64,000 bases of DNA from JAEULH01 sp963789785. GTDB lineage: Bacteria; Pseudomonadota; Alphaproteobacteria; Rhodospirillales; Defluviicoccaceae. Below the pieces are notes generated by a model. The model saw only the letters and a program-made list of their open reading frames with translations, did no database searches and was not told the origin of the DNA. Below, piece by piece: positions 11,268 to 20,441 of the stretch. Within the stretch, counting starts at the first letter, position 1. Each line of letters begins with the position of its first letter. The stretch spans positions 5,069 to 69,068 of the forward strand of contig CAWBNC010000048.1 of NCBI GenBank assembly GCA_963789785.1. The letters are read 5' to 3'. A program made the position numbers and the translations under genes.

Positions 11268-12104
11268 GTGAGCGTCGCCAGCCGGCAGAAGCGCATCACC
11301 GTTCCGCAGATCCGGGCGATGAAGGGCGAGACGCCGATCGTCAGCCTGACCGCCTACACCTCGCTGACCGCGGTTCTGCTCGACGACAGCGTCGATCTCC
11401 TCCTCGTCGGCAACTCCCTCGGCATGGTCCTCTACGGCATGGACAGCACGCTCGGCGTGACGCTGGAGATGATGATCGCCCACGGCAAGGCGGTCATGCG
11501 CGGCTCGAAAAAGGCCTGCGTCATCGTCGATCTGCCCTTCGGCAGCTACCAGGAGTCGCGCGAGCAGGCCTTCCGCAACGCCGCCCAGGTGATGAAGGAG
11601 GTCGGCTGCTCCGGGGTCAAGCTCGAGGGCGGCACCGAGATGGCCGAGACGGTGCGCTTCCTCGCCGAGCGCGGCATTCCGGTGCTCGGCCATGTCGGGC
11701 TGCTGCCGCAATCGGTCAACACCGCCGGCGGCTTTCGCTCGCTCGGTCGCGGCGAAAAGGAGGCGGCCGACATCGTCGCCGACGCCCACGCCATTGCCGA
11801 TGCCGGCGCCTTCGCCACCGTCATCGAAGGCACCGTCGAGCCGGTGGCGCGCGAGATCACGGCGCAGATCGCCATCCCCACCATCGGCATCGGCGCCTCG
11901 CCCGCGTGCGATGGCCAGATCCTGGTGACCGAAGACCTCGTCGGCCTGTTCTCCGACTTCAAGCCGAAGTTCGTCCGCCGCTATGCCGAACTCGGCGACG
12001 GGATTGCCGCCGCCGGCAAGGCCTATGCCGAGGACGTCCGCGCCCGCAAATTCCCAGGCCTCGAGCACTGCTTCGGCGTCAAGGCGAGCGCCAAGGCGCA
12101 ATGA
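11268..12104 (+). CDS. panB: 3-methyl-2-oxobutanoate hydroxymethyltransferase
   Basis: Catalyses the first committed step of pantothenate synthesis, transferring a hydroxymethyl group from methylene-tetrahydrofolate to 2-oxoisovalerate. I place the start at the GTG at 11268 because AGGAGG lies 9 nt upstream and the protein then begins VSVASRQKRITVPQIRAMKG like its homologues (278 aa). Family blocks include LLVGNSLGMVLYGMDST, VKLEGG, GHVGLLPQSVN and TIGIGASPACDGQILV. The stop overlaps the panC start in an ATGA, so panBC form an operon. Intact. Confidence 0.95.
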   Translation: MSVASRQKRITVPQIRAMKGETPIVSLTAYTSLTAVLLDDSVDLLLVGNSLGMVLYGMDSTLGVTLEMMIAHGKAVMRGSKKACVIVDLPFGSYQESREQAFRNAAQVMKEVGCSGVKLEGGTEMAETVRFLAERGIPVLGHVGLLPQSVNTAGGFRSLGRGEKEAADIVADAHAIADAGAFATVIEGTVEPVAREITAQIAIPTIGIGASPACDGQILVTEDLVGLFSDFKPKFVRRYAELGDGIAAAGKAYAEDVRARKFPGLEHCFGVKASAKAQ

Positions 12105-13005
12105 GCAAGCCGGATATGGCGGCGGGGGCGACCACGGCCGGGTGCGGCCTCGCCACAGTGCGCACCGTCGAGGCGCTGCGGGAGCGCGTGCGCGCATGGC
12201 GGAGCGAGGGGCGGACGCTGGCCCTGGTCCCGACCATGGGGGCGCTGCACGAGGGCCACCTGTCGCTGATCCGGCTCGCGCGTGGTCACGCCGATCGCGT
12301 CTGCGTCAGCCTGTTCGTCAACCCGACCCAGTTCGGGCCGAACGAGGATTTCGACCGCTACCCCCGCGACGAGGCCGCCGACGCGGCCAGGCTTGCCGCG
12401 GCCGGCGCCGATCTGCTGTTCGCGCCGGGTATGGATGGGGTCTACCCGCCCGGTCACCTCACTCGCGTTCATGTTCCGGTGCTGGGCGATGTGCTCGAAG
12501 GCGAGTTCCGCCCCGGATTTTTCGCCGGCGTCGCCACCATCGTGACCAAGCTCCTGCTCATGGCCCTGCCCGACGTGGCGGTGTTCGGCGCCAAGGACTA
12601 TCAGCAGCTCCAGGTCATCCGCCGGCTGGTGGCCGACCTCGACATCCCGGTGCGGATCGTCTCGGGCGAGACGTGCGCGAGCCGGACGGGATGGCGCTGT
12701 CGTCGCGCAACGCCTATCTCGACGCGGCCGAGAGGCGGGTCGCGCCGGCCCTCCACTTGACGATCAGGGAGATCGCCTGCGCCGTCGCCGCCGGCGGGGC
12801 CGCACGCAGAGGCGGAGGCCGCTGGCGCGCGGCGTCTCGAAGGCGCCGGCTTCAGCAAGATCGACTACGTGGCGGTACGCGATGCCGAGACGCTGGCCGA
12901 GTGGGATGGACGGCCGCGGCCCGGCCAGGTTCTCGCCGCCGCCTGGCTTGGCCGGACCCGGCTGATCGACAACGTGCCGGTGCCGCCCGGCTGGCTGCCC
13001 GGTAG
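12101..13005 (+). pseudogene. panC: Pantoate-beta-alanine ligase, frameshifted
   Basis: The gene starts at an ATG overlapping panB. Frame 1 carries PTMGALHEGHLSLI with the HIGH-type motif, FVNPTQFGPNEDFDRYPR, FRPGFFAGVATIVTKL and FGAKDYQQLQVIRRL, and is lost after RIVSGET near 12670. A second frame gives PDGMALSSRNAYLDAAER, and a third, from about 12850, gives FSKIDYVAVRDAETL and ends TRLIDNVPVPPGW. At least two indels are needed. The enzyme makes pantothenate and is normally essential for prototrophy, so sequencing error is as likely as decay. Confidence 0.85.
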
Positions 13006-13033
13006 GATCGGCACAGACCGAACGCTTCTACGC

Positions 13034-13460
13034 TCAGCGGTCGGGAAGGTGCGGATCGCGGTCCCAGGGGAAGTCGATCCAGACATCCTGATCGACCTCG
13101 CGCAGGAACGTATCGACGAACGGCGCGACGCCGGCTTGACGTAGAGCGCGGCATAGTGGGCCTTGGGCGACTGGCGCCGGGCCTCCTCGGCAGTGGCGCC
13201 GCTGTCTGCGACGTCGTCGATGAGGAGCCAGCCCTCACCGTCGCCGATGTCCGCCGGCGCCGGCTTGACGATCTGCACCCGGCCCTTGATCTGTTGACGC
13301 AGCTTGCAAGGCAGATGGTGTGATGATGCGGATGCCAGAACCCGGGCGACGATGGCGGCCGGCGCAGGCCGCGCGGGTAATCGCGATCATTCCGGTCCAC
13401 CGGCCGGGGGCTTCAGTCTGTCGGCCAGATCGGTCGCCTCGCGGTCGGTCTCATGCCACG
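13034..13460 (-). pseudogene. Xanthine/guanine-type phosphoribosyltransferase, frameshifted
   Basis: The central frame has VKPAPADIGDGEGWLLIDDV followed by ADSGATAEEARR, which is the PRPP-binding loop of a type I phosphoribosyltransferase of the Gpt/xanthine type. The end in another frame is FVDTFLREVDQDVWIDFPWD with a stop at 13034-13036. The N-terminal part (SWHETDREATDLADRL, then PAAIVARVLAS) lies in yet other frames. The order of blocks is right for a purine salvage enzyme of about 150 residues. Three or more indels lie within about 400 nt. Confidence 0.65.
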
Positions 13461-13609
13461 AGCTGGCGTGAATTGCCCCGACGTCCGCACCAGCAGATCA
13501 TGTCCAAGCTCCGCTTTCTCATCGGGTCCATCGCCGGCAGAAGTACAGCGACGCCAGCGGCGACCAACGGTTTTCGATCCGAAGGACGCAAGAGGACCTC
13601 TACCGCGCC

Positions 13610-14797
13610 TCACCGGACGTAGATGTGGACCTCGTTGACGGTGGAGATACGCTGGCGGCGGCCGAAACGGCGATGCGGCTCGCGGGCAGGCCCATCTCGC
13701 CAAGCGCCCGGGGGACGCCTCGGCGCTGCGCCGGCCTTGTTGCTCGACGGCGATCGCCGAGACCGCCCCGGTCCAGGGTGACCGCGACCACGTCGAAGGC
13801 CGCGTCCGGCCGGCGGTCGAGACCTTGCTGACCGCGTTGTAGAGGGCCTCCTTGTAGGCGACCTTGGGCCGGTCGAAGCGGATCACGACCAGCGGCCGGC
13901 GCAAGGCGAGCGCCGCTCCGGCGCGGCTGGCCGAAATCATCGAAGCGCCGACCGCGTGATCATGCCCTGGTTGGTGAAGCTGTTGCCGTAGATCTCGCCG
14001 TACGGTGCCGACGCGAGCAGGTTGAGGTTGCTGCGCTCGGAGGCGACGTACTGGTCTGGCGGCGGATATCCTGCCCGGATCTCGCCCAGCAGACGATCGA
14101 TCAGGACCAGGGTCTGGTCGACTTCGTCCTGAAGGATGGCAAGCTGCGATGGTCCTCGTCGACCGCGCCGGAGACACCGAAGGTCGCCCACGTCGCCTCG
14201 GCGAGATAGGAGGCCAGGTCGGAGTGCCGTTGATCGAGTCACCGGGGTGTTGATGTCGATGACATCGTTGGCGAGCCGGTCGAGATCGCCTCGGCGGCGT
14301 TGAATTGCTGGATCGGGATCGGGTTGCCCGGCGTTGTTCCGACCTGCAGCCGGGGTTGATGCCGGCAATGGTGAGTGGTAGCGCTGGGAATCCTCGATTA
14401 CCTGGGTCCGCACCCCCTGGAGGTGCTGGTTGCGGTCGGAATCGACGCCTGCAGCCGGCGCAGCTCGTCGCGCAGTTCAGTGACCTTGCGCCCGACGAGG
14501 TTCCCGTCGGAGCGCCCGGGGTCACCCCGGAGGCTCGAAGGTCGTGGCGCCGAGCGACGGAACGGCCTTGTCGGGCCGAAAGGTGCGGTCTAGGCAACGG
14601 CGCCGACGTTGCGCGGGGCGAGGATGAGCTGATCGGCACGGTCCCCGCCGTGGCGACCCCACTCGAAGGCGCGAACAACGGAGCTGCGGCCGGCGCGGCA
14701 TCGGGACCGCCACGGAGCGGGCTGATCGACGGACGAGCAGGCCGCGACCGCCAGGATCGCGGCGGCAACGATGGGTGAGAACCTGATGCAAGACCAT
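13610..14797 (-). pseudogene. Uncharacterised lipoprotein, multiply frameshifted
   Basis: An ATG at 14797 is followed within a few codons by a signal peptide ending AILAVAACSSV with a lipobox Cys, in a shifted frame. Further blocks in changing frames are NLVGRKVTELRDELRRLQ, IEDSQRYHS, DEVDQTLVLIDRLLGEIRAG, LASAPYGEIYGNSFTNQG, RRPLVVIRFDRPKVAYKEAL and, at the end, TVNEVHIYVR before the stop at 13610-13612. The same order of blocks exists, as I remember, in conserved Rhodospirillales lipoproteins of unknown function whose C-terminal domain resembles OmpA-type folds. At least six indels are needed. Confidence 0.5.
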
Positions 14798-14988
14798 GAA
14801 CCCCGTGTCCCTTGCCCTGTGGACCTTGCCTGGCGCGCACGCCGTAGAGCGCCCGCACCCTGGACTCGGGGCATCAGACGCTTCAGGGCATGAAGAAACG
14901 CTTAACCGAAAGGTTCGGGCGGATCAGACGAGCGCCAGCCGCCGCCCACCTCGGGCCGACGGGCCAGCAAATGCACGGTAAGGCGCGC

Positions 14989-15525
14989 TTATTTGCGCAT
15001 GACGTCGGCATAGGTATTGAAGTTGCGGGTGTCCTGCCCGTCGCGCCCTTTTGGCGTGTCGGTTCTCTCAAGTCGCCGGCCCTCGACATCACCTCGACGC
15101 CGCCGCGCGTGAGCGTAACACCGGCTGGCCGCGCTCGCCGTCCCTCGGCACGCGGACATGGGCGATGCCCGCGGGCTGGTTTTTGACAAACGACGTCCCG
15201 CCGAGCCTCACGTTCAGCTCCGCCGGCGCCTTAGAACGGTGGTCACGTAGATAGCGTCCTGAACGTTGCCAGTGAAAACGAGCTTGTTGCCGTGCTCGAC
15301 GCACTCGTCGCCCTTCGGCGCCGGCAAAATATTGGGATGCTGGCGGTAGGCCCAGTAGAGCCAATCGTGCTCTCCGGCTTCTGTATGCGAAACGCACGGA
15401 TGGAAGAGCAAGCGGGAGGACTTATGGAAGCCGCATTGGGTCCAGGTGTCGATCCCAGTCTCAGGACACGCGGTATAAGGGCGCAAGAAGCAAGTGCAGC
15501 ACAGACGCGCGCTGGTCTTCGGCAA
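14989..15525 (-). pseudogene. Fragment resembling the C-terminal part of a GH71-like protein
   Basis: In one minus-strand frame the residues EHDWLYWAYRQHPN and GNKLVFTGNVQDAIYVTTVL appear, and in the next frame APAELNVRLGGTSFVKNQPA, then FNTYADVMRK before a TAA. The order (a WLYW block, then a small beta-rich domain binding module) reminds me of the C-terminal region of GH71 alpha-1,3-glucanase-like proteins. I could not find an N-terminal catalytic part. The call is weak; the frameshifted character is clear. Confidence 0.3.
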
Positions 15526-15847
15526 GTCTCTTGTTCAACCGAGATCCGGATGGTCGGCGCCGACGCCATGGCTTCAAGAGAAGGCAGCAGAACGACTTGC
15601 GCCAACCTCTTCTTCCGCCGTCGGAGGAACGGTGCGGAGTTGGCCGACCATCATCAGCGATCCGCTGCGGCACTCGGTGAGGAGATTGCGGGACTTGACG
15701 CTTATCGATGGCAACTAGGCGATGATGCGCATAGACGGTGCCGCGCTTGCAGTATACACCCGTATGGGGTTAAAACACTTCTTGACGGCGGACATAAAAC
15801 ACATGAAAATTGAAGTACAAGGGGTCTTTCTTAGGGTGGTACAAGTG

Positions 15848-16905
15848 ATGCTCAATCTCTCGCGCTTGTCTATGCTTGCGGCATTGGCCGCTTTTGGAAT
15901 GACATCAACTCACAGTCTCGCTCAGGAAAGCACGGCGGCGCCGAAAAACGTGCTGACCAAGGGAGCAGTTACGATTTACACGGCGCCGGCCGAAGAACTG
16001 GCGGCGACCAGCCTCGCCGGTATCGCCGACGCGAAGCCCATGCCGCTGCCGCAGGCGGATATCGCGCCGGTGGGACCAACGGACGGAGATAAGGGGCCGC
16101 CGCGCCCCGGAAAGCCGGGCTTCAGCCCAGGCAAGATCGGAACCGGGAAACTTTCGGCCGTGGATGTTCCCGCAGCCGAAGATCAGCCCGGCGAGCTCGA
16201 CGACGGCGTGGAGCCGCAGGAGTTCGGCACGTCGAACCACCCCTTCACCACGGCGCGCGTGGATACCAAGGCCAACAATGTTTCGAAGACTTACCCATAC
16301 AGCGCGTCTGGAAAGCTCTACTTCATGGACGGAGCGGTGCAGTACGTCTGTTCCGCCTCCTTGATCAAGCGCGGCATTGTTGTCACCGCCGCCCACTGCG
16401 TCAACGACTACGGCAAGAAGCGGTTCTACACCAACTTCCAGTTCGTGCCTGCGAAATATAACGCAACTGCGCCGTTCGGCACCTGGAATGGCGGCTCGGT
16501 GTTCGTGATGACCGCTTACTACAATGGTACAGACGTCTGCGCGCAAGCGGGCGTCGTCTGCCGGAACGACGTTGCGGTGATCAGCATGGTCCCGCAGAAG
16601 GCCGCCTACCCGGGAACGAAAACCGGCTGGCTTGGCTATGGCTGGGACGGCTACGGCTTCAGCCCGACCACCTGTCGCTCATCAACCAGCTCGGCTATCC
16701 GGCCTCCCATGACGCCGGCAACATCATGCAGCGAACCAACTCGCAGGGCTTTGTCAGCACCGGCATGGCGGGCAACACGGTCTGGGGCCCCTGGGGTTAC
16801 ACCAGCGCCACCATCAATCAGCAGGGCGCCAGCCCGTTCAAGTCCACCGACATCGGCACGCTCATCAAGTCGATTTGCGCCGCCAGCGCCGCCGCCTGCA
16901 AGTAA
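15848..16905 (+). pseudogene. Secreted trypsin-like serine protease, frameshifted and lacking the active-site serine segment
   Basis: The protein starts MLNLSRLSMLAALAAFGM, a signal peptide ending near SLAQ, followed by a proline/glycine-rich propeptide-like region. The chymotrypsin fold begins at KLYFMDGAVQYVCSASLIK. The catalytic His is in VVTAAHCVND and the Asp in CRNDVAVISM. Near 16664 one base is missing, after which the frame LSLINQLGYPASHDAGNIMQ continues to CAASAAACK and a TAA. In relatives a GGSSGGP segment with the nucleophile follows NTVWG; here NTVWG runs directly into PWGYTSATINQQG, an apparent in-frame deletion of some 40-45 residues. The product cannot be a protease. Confidence 0.7.
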
Positions 16906-16954
16906 GCGACCGCTCGCCCGCGTCCGTCGCGGTGCGCACGCCATGACTGACGCG

Positions 16955-16987
16955 GAGAAAGCCCGGCACTGCCGGGGTTTCTTTCTC
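16955..16987 (+). terminator. Rho-independent-type terminator after the protease relic
   Basis: GAGAAAGCCCGGCA is followed after one base by TGCCGGGGTTTCTTTCTC, giving a strong GC stem closed by an A/T-rich lower part. It ends transcription of the protease gene about 50 nt after its stop. The rest of 16906-17141 holds nothing else evident. Confidence 0.7.
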
Positions 16988-17141
16988 CGAGGCGGTTCCG
17001 CGAGCCTGATGGAGCGGCAGCGCCGTGCGGTTTTTACAGATATGCCGCGGCGCTACCGATTTAAGGTCTTGCCGTCATACTTGAGCAGCGCCTATCCGGT
17101 TGCGCTGGAACCGCCATTTCTGTGCGCAAAGGCTAACCTGA

Positions 17142-18371
17142 GTGGCAATTGAACTCTCGTCTCGTGAGCGAAAGCACTTCGCCGGCCTCGAGTCCTTGCG
17201 CGGGCTCGCTGCACTGTGCGTTGTCCTTTACCACGTCACCTGGCTCAATCCGACTTCCGACCTCGGGCTTGTGCGCAACGGGCCGGTGATGGTCGACTTC
17301 TTTTTCGTCCTGTCGGGATTCGTCATCGCCCACGCCTACGGACACAAGATCCGCGGGGTTCGCGATCTGGCCGCCTTCATGTTCCTCCGCCTCGGCCGAC
17401 TGTATCCGCTGCACATCGCGATGCTTCTTGTTTTTCTAGGCTTTGAGTTGCTCAAGCTGCACGGCGAAGCCGCGGCTTCCTATTCGGCCGCGACGCCCGC
17501 GTTTTCTGTCAATACACCCGAGGCCTTCATCGCCAATCTCTTCCTGGTCCAGGCCGTTGGTACGAAGTTCTGCTACACCTTCAACATTCCGGCCTGGAGC
17601 ATCAGCGCCGAGCTTTACACCTACCTCCTCTTCGCCATGCTCAGCGTGCCGCGGGCGGCGGCCGACCGTCGCGGCGTCGTTTCGGCGGGCATCGCCGCCG
17701 CCGCCTTCATCGTTCTTGAAACGAGGCCCTTCGGCGACGCGGTGTGCGACTACACGTTAGTGCGCTGCCTGTTCGGCTTCTTCACCGGGGTTACGACCTA
17801 CCGCATCTATGCCGGGATCGACGCCGCGAGGCGGGCCGATCTGGGCGGCGCCGCCGGTTGGCTGCAAGCGTTTCTCGTTGCGGCTTTGGTGGTTGCGCTG
17901 TCGCTTGGGCCAACGTCAGGTTACGATGCGGTATTCACGTTCGCCTTCGCGCCCCTGATCTTCGCTACAGCCATCGCGCGCGGCGGCCCGATCCAGTCCT
18001 TCTTGCACAGCCGTGCGTTACTGTGGCTGGGCCGGGTGTCCTTTTCGCTCTATCTCGTCCATTCGGCGCTCAACAGGATAATCGCCAAGATCCTGATGGG
18101 CCCCTTCGGCTTCGAGAGCCGGCTGCCGCTGAACGGCGAAGATCTGCAAATTCTGACCGATTGGCGTACCGGCGCGGTCGCTCTGACGATCTATCTTGTG
18201 CTTGTCATGGCCTCCTCGGCCGTGACCTACAGGTTCGTCGAGGTGACCGGCCGGCAGCTTAGCAAGCGCCTCGTGACCCGCTGGCGGGGACGCCGGGAGC
18301 CGGCGGAGCATGCGCCGCCGCACACGAAGCCGGCCTCGCCACGATTCGCCAAGGAGGGCCGGATTCCCTGA
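17142..18371 (+). CDS. Acyltransferase 3 (OafA/YrhL-like) membrane protein
   Basis: A 409-residue integral membrane protein that transfers acetyl or other acyl groups to a surface glycan or lipid. The N-terminus has the family start FAGLESLRGLAALCVVLYHV with the conserved Arg and His, then VDFFFVLSGFVIAHAYG and FLRLGRLYPLHIAML. About ten hydrophobic segments follow. The start is a GTG (VAIELSSRERKH). There is no periplasmic SGNH domain. The acceptor is unknown and the gene stands alone, converging with mgtC. Confidence 0.85.
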   Translation: MAIELSSRERKHFAGLESLRGLAALCVVLYHVTWLNPTSDLGLVRNGPVMVDFFFVLSGFVIAHAYGHKIRGVRDLAAFMFLRLGRLYPLHIAMLLVFLGFELLKLHGEAAASYSAATPAFSVNTPEAFIANLFLVQAVGTKFCYTFNIPAWSISAELYTYLLFAMLSVPRAAADRRGVVSAGIAAAAFIVLETRPFGDAVCDYTLVRCLFGFFTGVTTYRIYAGIDAARRADLGGAAGWLQAFLVAALVVALSLGPTSGYDAVFTFAFAPLIFATAIARGGPIQSFLHSRALLWLGRVSFSLYLVHSALNRIIAKILMGPFGFESRLPLNGEDLQILTDWRTGAVALTIYLVLVMASSAVTYRFVEVTGRQLSKRLVTRWRGRREPAEHAPPHTKPASPRFAKEGRIP

Positions 18372-18834
18372 CGCAATACCGGTGAACGATATCGGTGCGC
18401 CTGGTCCATTTCTCGATCAGCCCGAGCCCAAACAGGCCAATGGCGGTGGCCACCGCCGCGGCGATGTATAGCCCGAGCCCGCAGGCAATACCAACTCCGT
18501 CGACCAGCCAGACGCTGGCGCCGGTCGTTGCCCCGCGCAGGCGGTTCCGGCGCTGAAAGAGAGCGCCGACGCCGATCAGGCCGATCCCGGAGATGATGCC
18601 CTGAATGACTCGCGTCGGATCGAGATCGGGAAGTCCGATCTCCCGCGCACCTCCAGGAGGGTGAGAAGCACCGAGCCGGTTGCGACCAGGATCAGCGTGC
18701 GCAGGCCCATGGCCTTGCCGCCCATTTCACGGTCCAGCCCGCTCAGGCCACCGAGAAGGGCAGCCGGCGACCATCCTGACGACCATCTTCTGCTGGGTGA
18801 CATAGGCCATGTCCCACGAGTGAAGACTGTCCAT
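18259..18834 (-). pseudogene. MgtC/SapB-family membrane protein, frameshifted
   Basis: The start is at 18834 (MDSLHSWDMAYVTQQKMVVR). After a frame change near 18775 comes AALLGGLSGLDREMGGKAMG and LRTLILVATGSVLLTLLEV, the conserved MgtC core with Arg/Glu in the first membrane segments. After a second change near 18630 come GIGLIGVGALFQRRNRLRGA and TTGASVWLVDGVGIACGLGL. The end overlaps the acyltransferase gene tail to tail. The MgtC family is linked to magnesium starvation and acid survival. Two indels break the gene. Confidence 0.75.
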
Positions 18835-19013
18835 GACGTCTACCTCCATCCCGGCGGACGCTGACGCCCCACACGTCCGCGTCCTCCCTGCCTCTCCCGA
18901 ACCGGATGGACGCGCCTTTGTCCGCGTCGCCGTTGCCGGCCGGTGACAGGTTGCATTTTACCGCTGGCCTCGATTACGGACAGCGGCTAAGCATGTGGCC
19001 CCTCGCGTAAGGA

Positions 19014-19054
19014 AGCCGAAAACGGCTGCCTTCGGCGGGCAGGTTTTTGTTTTT
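19014..19054 (+). promoter_or_regulatory. Terminator-like hairpin with competing stem in the leader of the binding-protein gene
   Basis: CTGCC (19026-19030) can pair with GGCAG (19038-19042), followed immediately by a T-rich run (TTTTTGTTTTT, 19044-19054). This intrinsic-terminator shape ends just before the ribosome-binding site AGGGAGGGG. An upstream stem AGCCG-AAAA-CGGCT (19014-19027) shares two bases with it and would exclude it. The layout is that of a small attenuator, though it could also be the terminator of an upstream transcript. Confidence 0.4.
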
Positions 19055-19070
19055 AGGGAGGGGATACACC

Positions 19071-20354
19071 ATGAAGCATAGAAAATGGCTCTCCGCCGCG
19101 TTCGCCGCTGCCTTGCTGCTGCCGATTTCGGCGGCCGGCGTCTTGGCTGCGGATCAGATCGCGGTCGGTCAGCTTGTGGCGCAAACGGGAGCCACCGCGC
19201 CCGTTGCCAAGGTCTACGGGCAGGGCATCGCCGATGCTTTCGCTTTCATCAATCAGAATGGCGGCATCAACGGGAAGAAGATCAACCTTCAGACCGTCGA
19301 CTACGGCTACGATCCGGCCAAGGCCATCGCCACCTACAAGGGCTGGAAGGAGAGCCTGAAGCCCGTCGCGATCCAGGGCTGGGGCACCGCCGACACCGAG
19401 GCGCTGATCGACCTGACCACCAAGGACAAGGTGGTTTTCATGTCCGGCTCGTCGTCGGGCCACCTGACCGATCCGACCGGACGCTCGCCGTGGACCAGCA
19501 CGCCTGCACCGTTTAATTTCTTCTACGGACCGTCGTATTCGGACGGGTGCCGCGCCCTCGTGCAGTACGCCGCCGAGGCATGGAAGCGCACCGGCACGGC
19601 CCAGCGCGGGTCGACCTTCCTCGGCGATCTCTACCGGCCGAAGTTCGCCTACCTCGGCGACAACCACCCGTACCCGAACTCGCCTAAAGCGGCGTGCATC
19701 GAGTACGCTCGCGATCTCGGCTTCGAGATCGTGCCGCCGATCCGCTATTCGCTGACGCCTAGCGACTACTCCGCCCAGTGCCAGACGCTGAAACAGACCG
19801 GAGCGAACTTCGCGTTCCTTGCCAACACCTCCGAGTCCAACGTCCAGTTGCTCAAGGACTGCGCCAAGCTCGGCGTCGCCACCCAGTTCATGACCAATAT
19901 CTACGGATGGGACGAAGAAGCCGGGCAGCAGGCCGGCGATGCCGGCAACGGCCTGGTCTGGGTCGTCAGCGTAGCCCGCTGGGGCGATGACGTGCCGGGG
20001 ATGAAGACGGTTCAGGAGGTTTCGCAGGTGTCGAACACCAGCGGCGACGAGAAGCGGTCCGTCCACTACATCCGCGGCGTCTGCTCGGCCTTTCTGATGC
20101 GCGACGGAATGAAGACCGCCGCGGAGAAGGGCGCCGTCACCGGGGAGAACATCAAGGCGGCGTTCGAGCAGATGCGCGACCATGTCCCGGCGGGGCTTGA
20201 AGGCGTGTGCCTGCCGACGACGTGGACGTCAACGGATCATCGCGGCACCACAACGGTGATGCTGTACCGCAACGACTACAACTTCGGCACGGTCACACAG
20301 ACCCGCGTCTATACCACAACCATCCCGCTGCGCCCGGACTGGCTCGGCTGGTAG
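19071..20354 (+). CDS. Branched-chain amino-acid-type ABC transporter substrate-binding protein
   Basis: A 427-residue periplasmic protein of the LivK/Peripla_BP_6 type. A signal peptide (MKHRKWLSAAFAAALLLPIS, cleaved near VLAAD) precedes a mature part that opens IAVGQLVAQTGATAPVAKVY. It then has the family block DAFAFINQNGGINGKKINL. The ligand could be a branched-chain amino acid, amide, urea or short organic acid. No permease or ATPase gene is nearby; instead a SatP-type carboxylate transporter follows 87 nt downstream. The start has an excellent ribosome-binding site, AGGGAGGGG. Confidence 0.85.
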   Translation: MKHRKWLSAAFAAALLLPISAAGVLAADQIAVGQLVAQTGATAPVAKVYGQGIADAFAFINQNGGINGKKINLQTVDYGYDPAKAIATYKGWKESLKPVAIQGWGTADTEALIDLTTKDKVVFMSGSSSGHLTDPTGRSPWTSTPAPFNFFYGPSYSDGCRALVQYAAEAWKRTGTAQRGSTFLGDLYRPKFAYLGDNHPYPNSPKAACIEYARDLGFEIVPPIRYSLTPSDYSAQCQTLKQTGANFAFLANTSESNVQLLKDCAKLGVATQFMTNIYGWDEEAGQQAGDAGNGLVWVVSVARWGDDVPGMKTVQEVSQVSNTSGDEKRSVHYIRGVCSAFLMRDGMKTAAEKGAVTGENIKAAFEQMRDHVPAGLEGVCLPTTWTSTDHRGTTTVMLYRNDYNFGTVTQTRVYTTTIPLRPDWLGW

Positions 20355-20441
20355 GACTCGATCGACGGGCATAAAACCGGCCCGTTCGGCGCCGCGAGCA
20401 GGCGGCGCCGGTACCGGCCGAGGGGAGAGAGGTAGTTTGAT

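Noticed and set aside
10398..12197. Long minus-strand frame reading through panB and panC
   Set aside because: Only the part below 11090 is real (dcd); the upstream part is antisense to panB/panC.
13413..14858. 481-codon minus-strand frame as a real gene
   Set aside because: It only strings together in-frame and out-of-frame pieces of the frameshifted lipoprotein and phosphoribosyltransferase; the conserved blocks lie in several frames.
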